DNA of 64,000 nt, from positions 1-64,000 of the forward strand of contig CANMCX010000008.1 of assembly GCA_947496465.1 (NCBI GenBank), in the 5' to 3' direction. Below the pieces are notes generated by a model. The model was not told the DNA's origin, ran no database searches, and was given only the letters and a program-made list of their open reading frames with translations. Source of the stretch: Marinifilum_A sediminis. Its GTDB lineage: Bacteria; Bacteroidota; Bacteroidia; Bacteroidales; Marinifilaceae. Positions 1 to 9,810 of the stretch are shown piece by piece. Position 1 is the first letter of the stretch. Each line of letters begins with the position of its first letter. The translations under genes were made by a program, and so were the position numbers.

Positions 1-73
1 CGGTAGTTCAGTTGGTTAGAATACATGCCTGTCACGCATGGGGTCGCGAGTTCGAGTCTCGTCCGGACCGCCA
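1..73 (+). tRNA. tRNA-Asp (anticodon GTC), 5' end clipped
   Basis: The sequence folds as a tRNA with the anticodon GTC at 31-33, a TTCGAGTC T-arm, and a 3' acceptor strand CCGGACC (63-69) followed by discriminator G and encoded CCA at 71-73. The first bases of the acceptor stem (expected GGTC) lie before the window, so the gene is truncated only by the window edge. A hairpin terminator follows directly. Confidence 0.95.
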
Positions 74-82
74 AAAACATAA

Positions 83-116
83 GCCTTCGATTCAATTTGA
101 GTCGGAGGTTTTTTTA
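83..116 (+). terminator. Intrinsic terminator of the tRNA-Asp unit
   Basis: The arms CCTTCGATTC (84-93) and GAGTCGGAGG (99-108) pair with a short loop and are followed by a run of seven T. Its position 10 bases after the tRNA CCA end fits termination of the tRNA transcript. Confidence 0.8.
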
Positions 117-430
117 TGCTCAATTTTTAAAAATTGGCGAATACTGGTTCACAGAATATTCTATACTTACATTTTACTACTATCGGTTAGGTAAATTTTA
201 TTTCACTAGCCATACTTCTAACTTGATTCCTCTTCTAGAATATCACAATGCTACCAAATCCTGAAATAAAAACAAACAACTCCCTTATTATCAACTCTAA
301 TAAAAAAATTTATAAGTTCAGTTATTGTGTATCAAGAGCACCTATATATTTTCAGACCTAAAAGTCTTTTATTTCGATTATTTTTCCCAACTTTAGTAGA
401 ATACAATTAAATACTAAGACTTTAGCAACA
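117..430. other. Gene-free stretch upstream of the PLP enzyme
   Basis: This AT-rich stretch holds no convincing coding frame, RNA fold or repeat. It presumably carries the promoter of the gene starting at 431, but I cannot point to a clear TAnnTTTG box. Confidence 0.5.
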
Positions 431-1636
431 ATGGGAAATTTTAAACCGGCAGATCAAATACAGGATTTGCAAAATTTTGGTGAGTTTGGAGGAGTCAATC
501 CATCAATTACCGATTCTTCTACATTTACCTTTCTTAAGGCAAAAACAATGATTGGAGTGTTCGATGGAGAAATTGATGGTTGTTATTTGTATTCGCGTCA
601 TTGGAATCCAACCAACATTTACCTCTCGCAAGCACTTGCTGAAATGGAAAACACCGAAAGTGCACTGGTTACAGCCTCGGGAATGGCAGCCATTAGCTCT
701 ACTCTATTACAAATATGCCAATCGGGAGATGAGATTGTATCGAGCAGAACTATTTACGGTGGTAGTTATGCCTTACTAAAAAACTTTCTTCCAAAATTTG
801 GTATCACAACAAAGTTCGTAAACACAACAGATATTAGTCAAGTAGAAAAAGCAATCAATAAAAATACAAAACTGATTTATTGCGAAACGATGAGTAATCC
901 GATGTTAGAAATAACTAATATTAGGACTCTTTCTGCGCTCGCTAAAGCCAATAACTGCAAATTGGTAGTGGATAACACTTTTTCTCCATTAATTTTCTCT
1001 CCTGCCGAATTGGGAGCTGACATTGTAATTCACAGTTTAACCAAATTTATTAATGGAATGAGTGACTGTGTTGCAGGAGCCATTTGTGCCAGTAAAGAAT
1101 TCACCGATGCTTTATACGATGTGAATAATGGTTCAGCAATGCTTCTTGGTCCGGTTTTAGATAGCCTTAGATCTGCAAGTATTCATAAAAATTTAAAGAC
1201 TTTACACATCAGAATGAAGCAACATGGACAAAACGCGCTTTATTTATCCAAGAAATTGGAAGCTGATGGTTACAGAATACTTTATCCCGGATTAGAAAGT
1301 CATCCTCAGAATGAACTCATGAAAAGTATGGGAAATAAGAATTTTGGTAGCGGTGGTCTTTTTGTGATCGATTTGAAAGAAAAAGAAATGGCTAATCATT
1401 TTATGGAATTGATGCAGGAAGCAAATATTGGATATTTAGCAGTAAGCCTTGGATCGTATAAAACACTATTTAGCGCACCAGGAGGAAGTACTTCATCTGA
1501 AATCCCAGAAGAGGAAAGAATGGAAATGGGTTTAACTGATGGATTGGTTCGAATTTCTATAGGTTTAGATGATGATATTGAAAGGACTTATCTAAAAATG
1601 AAGAAGTGCCTAAAAAAGGTTCATACGCAGGTTTAA
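431..1636 (+). CDS. Cys/Met-metabolism PLP-dependent enzyme (methionine gamma-lyase / cystathionine lyase-like)
   Basis: The 401-residue product is a fold-type I PLP enzyme of the Cys/Met metabolism family, which performs gamma- or beta-elimination or replacement on sulfur amino acids such as methionine, cystathionine or O-acetylhomoserine. The PLP-binding lysine is K205 in HSLTKF. Other family marks are the YSRHWNPT motif near residue 57, SGMAAI near 83 and the VVDNTF segment before the lysine. The C-terminal LVRISIGLDD segment is also typical. Length matches the family (about 380-420). It stands alone between the tRNA and a DUF1338 gene 78 bases downstream on the same strand. Family is certain; the exact substrate (lyase versus synthase) cannot be read from sequence alone. 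Confidence 0.85.
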   Translation: MGNFKPADQIQDLQNFGEFGGVNPSITDSSTFTFLKAKTMIGVFDGEIDGCYLYSRHWNPTNIYLSQALAEMENTESALVTASGMAAISSTLLQICQSGDEIVSSRTIYGGSYALLKNFLPKFGITTKFVNTTDISQVEKAINKNTKLIYCETMSNPMLEITNIRTLSALAKANNCKLVVDNTFSPLIFSPAELGADIVIHSLTKFINGMSDCVAGAICASKEFTDALYDVNNGSAMLLGPVLDSLRSASIHKNLKTLHIRMKQHGQNALYLSKKLEADGYRILYPGLESHPQNELMKSMGNKNFGSGGLFVIDLKEKEMANHFMELMQEANIGYLAVSLGSYKTLFSAPGGSTSSEIPEEERMEMGLTDGLVRISIGLDDDIERTYLKMKKCLKKVHTQV

Positions 1637-1714
1637 TCGTTTCATTTTAAAGATCTATCGAGTGCCTCATTAATATTTTGTATCTTAATTAACGAAAAAA
1701 TAAAACTCTAACTT

Positions 1715-2515
1715 ATGCAACAACAATTATTTAAGGACCTATGGAAGGAATACACTGCTCAGAATCCTTCTGCTCAAGCCATTCATAATCTTTTCACCGA
1801 AGAAAACGAATTGGTTGTAAACGATCATGTAGCTTTTAGAACCTTTGATGATCCAAGAATGAATATTCAGGTTTTAGCAAAGAAATTCCTTAAAGCCGGA
1901 TACGAATTTGTTGGAGAATACAAATTTGAAGACAAGCATTTAAATGCTGTACATTTAGAACATCCTACCGAAGATGCTCCAAGAGTTTTCATTTCCGAGT
2001 TGATTTTATCAGAATTTTCTGAAGAATTTCAAAAAGTCATAAAAGGAAGAATCAATTCTGTAGGCAATGCTTATTATGGAGATCCGGATTTAATCCATAA
2101 AGGCTGTGTTTGGGGAAAACCAACATATGCTGATTACCAATACCTGAGAAAAGAATCAGAATATGCAGCCTGGCTGTTAGTTCATGGTTTTAGAGTAAAT
2201 CATTTTACAGTTAGCATTAATGCACTTAAAAAATACGATACCATTGAAAAAGTAAATCAATTTTTGAAAGACAATGGCTTTGAGATGAACACTTCAGGAG
2301 GAGAAATTAAAGGAACTCCTGAAAAATTATTGCAACAGTCTTCTACACTTTCAGAGATAATTAAGTTTGAATTTGAAGAAGGAGAATACGATATCCCTGC
2401 TTGTTTTTATGAATTTGCCATTCGTTATCCTAATGAGCAAGGTGAAATCTTTTCTGGTTTCATTGCAGCGAATGCCAATAAAATATTCGACAGTACAAAC
2501 TTTAGAGAGGTATAA
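1715..2515 (+). CDS. DUF1338 family protein (2-oxoadipate dioxygenase/decarboxylase-like)
   Basis: The 266-residue protein matches the DUF1338 family, whose characterised member HglS is an Fe(II) enzyme that converts 2-oxoadipate to 2-hydroxyglutarate in lysine breakdown. Candidate metal ligands are visible: the histidine in NDHVAFRTF (about residue 38), the histidine in VNHFTVS (about 167) and the glutamate in CFYEFAIRY (about 233). No signal peptide is present, so it is cytoplasmic. A strong terminator follows, so it is the last gene of its unit. Whether this homologue acts on 2-oxoadipate is inferred from the family. Confidence 0.75.
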   Translation: MQQQLFKDLWKEYTAQNPSAQAIHNLFTEENELVVNDHVAFRTFDDPRMNIQVLAKKFLKAGYEFVGEYKFEDKHLNAVHLEHPTEDAPRVFISELILSEFSEEFQKVIKGRINSVGNAYYGDPDLIHKGCVWGKPTYADYQYLRKESEYAAWLLVHGFRVNHFTVSINALKKYDTIEKVNQFLKDNGFEMNTSGGEIKGTPEKLLQQSSTLSEIIKFEFEEGEYDIPACFYEFAIRYPNEQGEIFSGFIAANANKIFDSTNFREV

Positions 2516-2534
2516 AGACAGTCAATTAATTAAG

Positions 2535-2570
2535 AGAGCAAAATTCAAATTTGAGTTTTGCTCTTTTTTT
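2535..2570 (+). terminator. Intrinsic terminator after the DUF1338 gene
   Basis: The perfect arms AGAGCAAAA (2535-2543) and TTTTGCTCT (2556-2564) are followed by a run of T, 20 bases after the stop codon. Confidence 0.85.
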
Positions 2571-2616
2571 GTCTAAAATAGTAAACATCATTAGTCATAT
2601 ATGGCGAGCTCTCTAT

Positions 2617-2624
2617 TATATTTG
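2617..2624 (+). promoter_or_regulatory. Bacteroidota-type -7 promoter box for the M1 peptidase
   Basis: TATATTTG fits the Bacteroidota -7 consensus TAnnTTTG and lies 24 bases before the ATG at 2649. Because it sits inside the longest possible reading frame (which opens at 2601), it argues for the internal start at 2649. Confidence 0.5.
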
Positions 2625-2648
2625 TACGAACAACTAACAAAAACCAAA

Positions 2649-5210
2649 ATGAACAAACAACTAACACTAATGATTTTGATTTGCATGCTGATTACTGCAT
2701 GTACAAATAACAATCAATCTCTACCTGTTGAAGCTGGAGTAGCTAAAGCATTAGCCGATTACAGAAAAGCAAACATTAGCAATTTAGTATATGAATTGAG
2801 TTTTGATATTCCTGAATTTAAAAACGACGAAATTCCTGGAAAAAACACCATCAGTTTTGATTTGCTATCAACAGATCAGGATTTACAAATTGACTTTAGA
2901 GAAAAGGCAAATATGATTCATAAGGTAATTTGTAATCGTGAGATTTCTAACTATCGATTTGAATCGGAACACCTAATCATTCCAAAAGAAGAACTAATAA
3001 TAGGACAAAATAAAATCCAAATTGAGTTTACTGCAGGAAACACCTCCTTAAATCGTAACGATGAATTTTTATATACTCTTTTTGTTCCAGACAGAGCCAG
3101 AACAGCTTTTCCATGTTTCGATCAACCTAATCTTAAGGCTGCATTTCAATTAAATTTAAGCGTTCCATCACATTGGAAAGCAATGGGAAATGGCAAACTG
3201 GATTCTAAGGTGGATAAAGAAAACAAAAGTCATTATAAATTTTCTAAAACCAAGCCACTTCCAACCTATCTCTTCTCTTTTGTAGCCGGTAAATTCGAAA
3301 CGGTAACAAGAGAGCACAATGGAAGAAAGCACACCATGTATCATCGCGAAACAGATCAGGAGAAACTAGAACGCAACAGCGATGAAATCTTTAACTTGTT
3401 GTTTCAGTCTTTGGATTGGTTGGAGGATTATACCGACGTACCATATCCTTTTGCAAAATACGACATCGTAGTAATACCATCATTCCAGTATGGAGGAATG
3501 GAACACACCGGTGCAACTCTATATAATGCTTCCCGAATGTTTTTGGATGAAAATGCTACCAAAAACAGATTGTTGGCTCGTGCTAACTTAATTGCGCATG
3601 AAACTGCACACATGTGGTTTGGCGACTTGGTAACTATGAAATGGTTCGATCAGGTTTGGTTGAAAGAAGTATTTGCTAATTTTCTTGCTGATAAAATCAC
3701 TAATCCCAGTTTTCCGGAAATGAATCACAATCTAAAATTCCAGATGGCTCATTTTCCAAGTTCATTTAGTGTTGACAGAACAAATGGAGCCAATCCTGTA
3801 AATCAGGTATTGCCAAATTTGAAAGATGCCGGAACAGTATATGGAGCAATTATCTATCACAAATCGCCAATTGTGATGAACATGCTGGAAAATATAACAG
3901 GTGAAGAAGCTTTAAAAAGTGGATTGCAAACATACATGAAGAAGTATGCCTATGGAAATGCAAGTTGGGAAGACTTGATTGCAATTCTGGATGCAACCAC
4001 AGAATTTGATTTAAAGGAGTGGAGCAAGGTTTGGGTTGACAAAGCAGGAAGACCTCAGCTTACCAACAATATTAGCACCAGCAATGATAAGATAAGCGAG
4101 TTTAAAATCGCACAAAAAGATACCAAAGGAAATGATGGAGACTGGACACAGGATTTGAATTTAATTTTGGGTTATAAAGAAGACAGCAAACATTTTAAAG
4201 TTAAAATGGACAAGCCAGAACTTACTATAAAAGAAACCAATGGCTTGGAAATTCCTGATTACATTATTGCAAATGGAAAAGGTGATGCTTATGGATTTTT
4301 CCAATTGGATGAAAAAAGCAAACAATTTCTATTAGAAAACCTTCATGCCGTAACAGATGATTTACACAGAGGAATTGCCTTAATCAACCTTTATGAAAAC
4401 CTACGTGAAGGATTTATTAGCGGCAGTGAATTTGTTCTCGCTTTGGAAAGACAAATTGAAAAAGAGCAGAACAATCTGATTTTAGAACGCTTGCTTTCTT
4501 ATTTGAAATCTGCCTATTGGTTAGATTTAAATGCCGCTGAAAGAAAGCAAATAGGTGCAAAACTGGAAGAAAGCCTTTGGATTCGTTTAAGTACAGAAAA
4601 AGACATGAGCAAAAAATCAAGTCTGTATTCTGCCTTTTCTAGTATTGCACAAAGCCCTGAGAAATTAGATCAGCTTTACAAAGTTTGGAAGGAAGAAATT
4701 GCCATTGGCGGATTTTCTCTTTCCGAAACTAAAGCAACAGCATTGGCTTGCAAGCTTGCAATAAAGATGCCCGAGAAGTCTGATGAGTTGATCAAAACAC
4801 AAACTGAAAGAATCAAAAATCCAGATCGTAAAAAGAAAATGAAATTCGTTGCCCCTTCCCTTTCTGCCGATCCTGAAATTCGCAAAGCATTTTTTGAAAG
4901 TTTAAAGAATGAAGAGAACAGACAAATTGAACGTTGGGCATTGGAAGGTTTACGTTATTTGAATCATCCGCTAAGAGAAAAGGAAGCATTGACCTACCTG
5001 CCTCAAGCATTGGAGTTATTGAAAGAAATCCAGGTAACTGGCGATATTTTCTTTCCTTACAATTGGCTAAGTGCAAGTTATAGCGGACACCAATCGAAAG
5101 AAGCTGGAGATATCACTCGAAAATTTTTAGAAGAAAGACCTGATTATCCTGAAAATTTAAAATTAAAAATACTTCAGACTGGAGATTTGGTATTGAGGAA
5201 AACAGAATAA
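2649..5210 (+). CDS. M1 family metallo-aminopeptidase, lipoprotein
   Basis: This 853-residue protein is a zinc aminopeptidase of the M1 (aminopeptidase N) family. The exopeptidase motif GGMEH lies at about 282-286 and the zinc motif HETAH at about 317-321, followed by the second-helix glutamate in WLKEVFANF. I chose the start at 2649 rather than 2601 because it gives a proper lipoprotein signal (MNKQLTLMILICMLITAC) and leaves a promoter-like box upstream. The lipid-anchored protein should act in the periplasm or at the outer membrane, trimming N-terminal residues from peptides. The C-terminal 350 residues form the helical ERAP-like region. It appears to be a single-gene unit, with the AraC-type regulator 50 bases downstream. 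Confidence 0.9.
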   Translation: MNKQLTLMILICMLITACTNNNQSLPVEAGVAKALADYRKANISNLVYELSFDIPEFKNDEIPGKNTISFDLLSTDQDLQIDFREKANMIHKVICNREISNYRFESEHLIIPKEELIIGQNKIQIEFTAGNTSLNRNDEFLYTLFVPDRARTAFPCFDQPNLKAAFQLNLSVPSHWKAMGNGKLDSKVDKENKSHYKFSKTKPLPTYLFSFVAGKFETVTREHNGRKHTMYHRETDQEKLERNSDEIFNLLFQSLDWLEDYTDVPYPFAKYDIVVIPSFQYGGMEHTGATLYNASRMFLDENATKNRLLARANLIAHETAHMWFGDLVTMKWFDQVWLKEVFANFLADKITNPSFPEMNHNLKFQMAHFPSSFSVDRTNGANPVNQVLPNLKDAGTVYGAIIYHKSPIVMNMLENITGEEALKSGLQTYMKKYAYGNASWEDLIAILDATTEFDLKEWSKVWVDKAGRPQLTNNISTSNDKISEFKIAQKDTKGNDGDWTQDLNLILGYKEDSKHFKVKMDKPELTIKETNGLEIPDYIIANGKGDAYGFFQLDEKSKQFLLENLHAVTDDLHRGIALINLYENLREGFISGSEFVLALERQIEKEQNNLILERLLSYLKSAYWLDLNAAERKQIGAKLEESLWIRLSTEKDMSKKSSLYSAFSSIAQSPEKLDQLYKVWKEEIAIGGFSLSETKATALACKLAIKMPEKSDELIKTQTERIKNPDRKKKMKFVAPSLSADPEIRKAFFESLKNEENRQIERWALEGLRYLNHPLREKEALTYLPQALELLKEIQVTGDIFFPYNWLSASYSGHQSKEAGDITRKFLEERPDYPENLKLKILQTGDLVLRKTE

Positions 5211-5260
5211 ACAGTCAATTTAACTGAGTAAATATTAATCGGATTATAAAGTAGAACAAG

Positions 5261-6379
5261 ATGTTTTTATTTGTTGGTTTGGGAGCTTTTCAAGCCCTTA
5301 TATTCTCACTATTGCTAATAACAAAAAAGCAAAGGAAAACTGCTGATAAATTTTTAGCAGCTTTCTTCTTTGTGATTTGCTTATACTTACTAAACATTTA
5401 CTCAGTTAAATATGCTTTGTGGAAAAGCCATCCAAACATTATCCTATGCATCACTTTAGTTGCACTTACTTATGGACCATTATTGTATTTCTACGTTACC
5501 TCATTAATTGGACGAAAGATAACGAAGAAACAGTTGTTTTATCATTCACTTCCCATACTGGGAACATTTCTAATCATATTGCCTTTTGCTTTTCGCGAGG
5601 ATAGTGAAAAATGGCTCTACTTCACAGATAAATTTATTAATCTGCCATTAAATCTTTCCATTGGCACATTCCTGCAATATTTATCGGCACCGGTTTATTT
5701 CATTTGGATCCTTAAAATACTAAACGGACACAAAGAATATTTACAGAATACTCATTCATCTACAGATAAAATAAGTCTTGGCTGGATGCGTAAACTGTTG
5801 TATGGAGTAATTACGATTTGGTTTATTGATTGTGTTAATGTTTATGCACTCAATTTCACGAATCTTGATATCCCTTATTATGTGTCATGGACAATCAAGT
5901 TTACTTTTATCGCTTTTATTATCGTAATAGGATACTATGGCATTAATCAGGGAAGTATTTTCGTAAGTGTTCAGCCACAAAGTGGAAAGAAATTTGAATC
6001 TTCAAGTGATTCCAAAAAAATTACATCCGAAAAATCAGCACAAAAATACACAGATATCCTCATCAGCTATATGGAAAATGAAAAAGTGTATTTAAACAAT
6101 GAAATTCGAATTCAAGACATTGCTATAAAACTGAACTTACCTGTTCATGTTTTGTCATATACAATCAACAATAATCTGAATCAGAATTTTTATGATTTTG
6201 TAAATACTTATCGAATTAATGAGGCAAAAAGACGACTAATAGATGATGAATATAAAAACTTAACCATTGTTGCCATTGCCTTTGACTGTGGTTTTAATTC
6301 GAAAGCCACCTTTAACCGATTGTTCAAACAATACACAGGAGTAACACCAACTCAATATAAGAAAGAAGCTATGAATTAG
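5261..6379 (+). CDS. AraC-family regulator with N-terminal membrane domain
   Basis: The 372-residue protein has about seven hydrophobic segments over residues 1-235 and a C-terminal AraC-type double helix-turn-helix over about 275-372 (IRIQDIAIKLN and TIVAIAFDCGFNSKATFNRLFKQ). This is a common Bacteroidota design, presumed to sense a signal at the inner membrane and bind DNA on the cytoplasmic side. The target is unknown. The neighbouring DUF418 gene lies 87 bases downstream beyond a hairpin and could be a target, but nothing in the sequence proves this. Confidence 0.85.
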   Translation: MFLFVGLGAFQALIFSLLLITKKQRKTADKFLAAFFFVICLYLLNIYSVKYALWKSHPNIILCITLVALTYGPLLYFYVTSLIGRKITKKQLFYHSLPILGTFLIILPFAFREDSEKWLYFTDKFINLPLNLSIGTFLQYLSAPVYFIWILKILNGHKEYLQNTHSSTDKISLGWMRKLLYGVITIWFIDCVNVYALNFTNLDIPYYVSWTIKFTFIAFIIVIGYYGINQGSIFVSVQPQSGKKFESSSDSKKITSEKSAQKYTDILISYMENEKVYLNNEIRIQDIAIKLNLPVHVLSYTINNNLNQNFYDFVNTYRINEAKRRLIDDEYKNLTIVAIAFDCGFNSKATFNRLFKQYTGVTPTQYKKEAMN

Positions 6380-6389
6380 GCTCTAAAGA

Positions 6390-6414
6390 GGTCTCATATT
6401 ATAAAGATGAGACC
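6390..6414 (+). terminator. Hairpin after the AraC-family gene, weak terminator
   Basis: The arms GGTCTCAT (6390-6397) and ATGAGACC (6407-6414) pair perfectly. The following sequence is only moderately T-rich, so termination may be partial. Confidence 0.45.
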
Positions 6415-6466
6415 CTTGCTATCTTCAGATCAAGCATATTTGCTCATCAAATAACAAAACTTATTA

Positions 6467-7621
6467 ATGATGAGAAATAACTTCTATCCTACTCAAGCTG
6501 CCAATCGTATTGAACTGCTCGATGTTCTTCGAGGCTTTGCCATAGCCGGCGTACTATTATCTAATATTATTATTTTAAGCGGTCATGTTTTTACTCCAAT
6601 ATCCGATTTGAATAACATGCCTATGGCTAGTTTAAATGAATCTTTGTCCATGATTGCCGCCTCTGTTATACAAGGCAAATTTTACCCAATTTTAATGATT
6701 CTTTTTGGTGCTGGTTTGTTCATGCAATTTCGCAAAAGCAAGCAAGATGGTTTTTTGAAATTCTTTAGTTGGCGCATGTTTGTTCTCATACTTATTGGCG
6801 TACTTCACTCTACTTTTTGGGCTGGAGATGTCGTTACCATTTATGCTTTATTCGCATTTTTATTGATTCCAATGCGTAATATGAAACCAAAAACATATTT
6901 AATTGTAGCCGTATTGTTATTTCTTGTTCATTTTTCGGTAGCCTACTATCAAAGTGTAGCAGCAACTTCTGTTGAAAGTACTGAACGCATTGCGCAATTT
7001 GAACTTCCGGGTGTAAGTCCAAACGATTTAATTGATAAAGTTCGAAATGAGGGATTTGCCGGTATGTGGTTCATTACTAAAAAACAAATGTCAATTCTAT
7101 GGACCATTCCCAGGTATATGCGAGTAACGCCTAGTACACTACTATTATTCTTGTTAGGTGCTTACTTATTTGGAATTGGGTTCTTATCGGAGAAAGCACG
7201 AAAGGCAAAATATCTTCTTTTATTCTTAATTATAGGACTAATAGGCACTTACCTCATGTTTTATGTATCCTATTCATTTAGTATCATCGGAAATTTATTT
7301 TTAGCCCTTAGTTACATCTCGCTTATCGCTATGATAATGGAAACCCGGAGAGGACAAAAGCTTCTGAAAGGCTTAGCGCCAATGGGACGCATGGCACTAA
7401 GCAATTATATTATGCAATCGGTAATTTGTATTCTGATATTTTATGGAGTTGGGTTTGCATACTTTGCCAAACTACCTCTTTACATGATATTTTTAATTGC
7501 CATTCTTATCCTTCAATTTCAGATTACATTCAGTAAACTCTGGTTGAGAAAATACCAATTTGGTCCTTTAGAAGGAGTTTGGAGACGATTGACTTATGGC
7601 AAAAATTGCAACAAACAATAA
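6467..7621 (+). CDS. DUF418 domain membrane protein
   Basis: The 384-residue protein has about nine to ten membrane segments and starts with the typical RIELLDVLRGFAIAGVLLSNI motif of the DUF418/DUF1624 acyltransferase-like superfamily. The C-terminal block ending in GPLEGVWRRLTYG is the DUF418 signature. It sits in the inner membrane. Its function is not established; related proteins are thought to modify envelope or exported substrates. A second ATG three bases downstream is an equally possible start. Confidence 0.85.
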   Translation: MMRNNFYPTQAANRIELLDVLRGFAIAGVLLSNIIILSGHVFTPISDLNNMPMASLNESLSMIAASVIQGKFYPILMILFGAGLFMQFRKSKQDGFLKFFSWRMFVLILIGVLHSTFWAGDVVTIYALFAFLLIPMRNMKPKTYLIVAVLLFLVHFSVAYYQSVAATSVESTERIAQFELPGVSPNDLIDKVRNEGFAGMWFITKKQMSILWTIPRYMRVTPSTLLLFLLGAYLFGIGFLSEKARKAKYLLLFLIIGLIGTYLMFYVSYSFSIIGNLFLALSYISLIAMIMETRRGQKLLKGLAPMGRMALSNYIMQSVICILIFYGVGFAYFAKLPLYMIFLIAILILQFQITFSKLWLRKYQFGPLEGVWRRLTYGKNCNKQ

Positions 7622-7664
7622 TCCCTAAAACAGTTAGACTGTTTTACATTTACCTTGAAGTGAT

Positions 7665-7695
7665 ATAAGTGAGTTAACCAATTTAGCTCACTTAT
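7665..7695. terminator. Bidirectional terminator between convergent genes
   Basis: The perfect arms ATAAGTGAG (7665-7673) and CTCACTTAT (7687-7695) lie between the stop codons of the DUF418 gene (plus) and the erythromycin-esterase-like gene (minus). Confidence 0.6.
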
Positions 7696-7715
7696 TCTTT
7701 TCAGTATTTATACGA

Positions 7716-9056
7716 TTACTCAAGCTCGGTTCCCGGATTCACCTCATCCAAATAAATGCAGGCATTCCATTCAATTGGTTCCATTAGTGTATAGTAATCG
7801 TTCTCGCGCAGAGTTAATTCGTTATTCAACCATGGCTGTGCAATTGCTGGTGCTTTTTCCCAATGTATGAAATAGGGTTTATCGGAAATAGATTTCATAG
7901 TTGTTTCCATTCCGTCTTCTTTCGCAGGCTGAATATCGTCGACAAAACGATCGGCAGGTTTTTGCCATTTGTTCCAAAATTTCCCACCTCCGTAACACAT
8001 TCCTATTGCAAAGAAATCGTCGCCCAGATTTTGCTTGATAATTTGAGCCATAGGTGTGAAATAGCCCCAAACATCATCCTGTTTCTGACTTTTGGTTTTG
8101 GTATGGATCACGTGATTGATCAGGATAATCTTCGCCTCTTTTCTTTGTTCTAAAGCCCATAGCACATTGTGTGACATCATCAACTCTCTCCCATTCAAGC
8201 CGACATATCGATGTGGAGCTTTGCCCTTTCTATCGGAATAATTCCTATAATAGTTCTCAGCCATGCGCATGGCAATTGTACTCTGTCTAGCCCATTGGTA
8301 TTCCTCTTCGTTCCATTTGATAAGCAATTGTTCTTTGTTTCGATCAAAATGAGCTACTGCCTCATCTAAAATGATAGCCAAATTTGCTTTTTGCTCTGCA
8401 CTGAGTTTCTCCTGGTAATTGACTCTCGCTTTCTCCTTTCCCATGATTTTTAAGATCGGGTCGAGACGTTTTCTCAATTGCTTTGCATAGTTTGGATCAA
8501 CTGCTTTCAAGTAATCGGTAATTCGTTTTACAGGAGGATACCAGTTGGTATAAAATCCACCTATATCGGCACCATAATATCGCAATACATTATCGTGAGA
8601 TTGGTTGTATTCTTGCATCCAGTCGATTAAACTGCGACCTTCTTTCCAGGCGCCATACATTTTATTAAAACCTTCGGTATATACATCTCCCTGCACTTCT
8701 TTGCCATGAATAAAATCGTAAACCATGCGCGATTCCGGGAAACCACTTTCTGTCATTACCGTATTGAATCCCTTCTCTTTTGCAAGATACTGGATCAATC
8801 GTTCGTGCAGCTGCATCATCTCCTTACAGTTGTGAAATCCTTCGCTAATGGCAACTACTCTGGCATCGCCAATAGCATCTGCAATCGCTTTTACATCTTC
8901 GTTATCATCTGTTGGATTTAAAGAATTTAGAGAAACTGCATGCTGCTTTCCCCATTCAATAAAAGCTTTCTCACTGGAAATCTCTTTCTTATCGCAACAT
9001 GAAATACTAATAAGAATCAGGAGAATTGTTGTCACACTTAAAGTTAATCGAGACAT
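7716..9056 (-). CDS. Erythromycin esterase family lipoprotein
   Basis: The 446-residue protein belongs to the erythromycin esterase-like family (COG2312). The family-conserved stretch VVAISEGFHNCKEM near residue 75 carries the presumed catalytic acid/histidine region, and MTESGFPESRMVYDFI follows. The N-terminus MSRLTLSVTTILLILISISC is a lipoprotein signal with cysteine 20. Members are hydrolases; only a few inactivate macrolides, and most chromosomal copies in Bacteroidota have unknown substrates, so resistance should not be assumed. It is convergent with the DUF418 gene and about 140 bases downstream of a YdcZ-like transporter gene on the same strand. Confidence 0.85.
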   Translation of the reverse strand: MSRLTLSVTTILLILISISCCDKKEISSEKAFIEWGKQHAVSLNSLNPTDDNEDVKAIADAIGDARVVAISEGFHNCKEMMQLHERLIQYLAKEKGFNTVMTESGFPESRMVYDFIHGKEVQGDVYTEGFNKMYGAWKEGRSLIDWMQEYNQSHDNVLRYYGADIGGFYTNWYPPVKRITDYLKAVDPNYAKQLRKRLDPILKIMGKEKARVNYQEKLSAEQKANLAIILDEAVAHFDRNKEQLLIKWNEEEYQWARQSTIAMRMAENYYRNYSDRKGKAPHRYVGLNGRELMMSHNVLWALEQRKEAKIILINHVIHTKTKSQKQDDVWGYFTPMAQIIKQNLGDDFFAIGMCYGGGKFWNKWQKPADRFVDDIQPAKEDGMETTMKSISDKPYFIHWEKAPAIAQPWLNNELTLRENDYYTLMEPIEWNACIYLDEVNPGTELE

Positions 9057-9194
9057 AGAATTGAGTTTAGGCTTTGGTACTGATTTTCGGAAGACTTAAA
9101 ATTAGAAAATAATCACTACAAAGTACAGGAAAATCATTCACGAAGTAACACAAAGCAATATAGAACTTCTTTGTATCCCTGATGCATTGGTACT

Positions 9195-9638
9195 TTAAAA
9201 CTTTTGAATCACCAATATCCCTCCTAGAATCAATAAAACACCAGCAATACGTCCCCAATTTACAGGTTGCACAGGAACACCAAACAATCCGAAATGATCC
9301 AGAATTAATGAAAAAACCAATTGTCCACATACAATTAGTCCAAAACTTAAGGCGGCACCCAATCGCGGTACCAGGAAAATAATTGAAGCAACATAAATTG
9401 ATCCCATCAAACCTCCAATCCAAGCATATACAGGGGCTTCTTTAATCGCTAAAATGATGTTATTGGGCGTACGTGTTCCAATTATAACCATCAATAGAAT
9501 AAAACCACCAACTATAAAATTGACCAAAGCCGCCATTAAAGGTGCTTTAAGAAAAGTTCCCAATTTGGCATTAATACTTGCCTGTATAGGCAATAAACAA
9601 CCAACCACCAGGGCGAGTATCATCAGAAAATATCTCAT
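9195..9638 (-). CDS. YdcZ/DUF606 family small DMT transporter
   Basis: The 147-residue protein has five hydrophobic segments and the DUF606 (YdcZ) pattern, including GCLLPIQASINAKLG near the start and the C-terminal GVPVQPVNWGRIAGVLLILGG. These are half-size members of the drug/metabolite transporter superfamily that probably dimerise in the inner membrane. The substrate is unknown. Confidence 0.85.
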   Translation of the reverse strand: MRYFLMILALVVGCLLPIQASINAKLGTFLKAPLMAALVNFIVGGFILLMVIIGTRTPNNIILAIKEAPVYAWIGGLMGSIYVASIIFLVPRLGAALSFGLIVCGQLVFSLILDHFGLFGVPVQPVNWGRIAGVLLILGGILVIQKF

Positions 9639-9810
9639 AAGTATATCGTTTATTTTGGCAAAAATAAGGAATTATTACACGCAAGCATCCACAAGTATTC
9701 CATCATATAAAGAGAGAAGCAGATAGGTAAGAATTCTCCTTGCCAAAATCTATTTTTTTAGCGATGTTTGGCTTCCATTTTAAATAATCAGTAATACATA
9801 CTTAAATACG

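Noticed and set aside
2601..2648. Earlier ATG for the M1 peptidase
   Set aside because: A promoter-like TATATTTG lies inside this stretch, and the ATG at 2649 gives a proper lipoprotein signal.
7716..9056. Antibiotic resistance by the erythromycin-esterase-like protein or the VanZ-like protein
   Set aside because: Both families are widespread as chromosomal genes of unknown role, and no resistance cluster or mobile element surrounds either gene.
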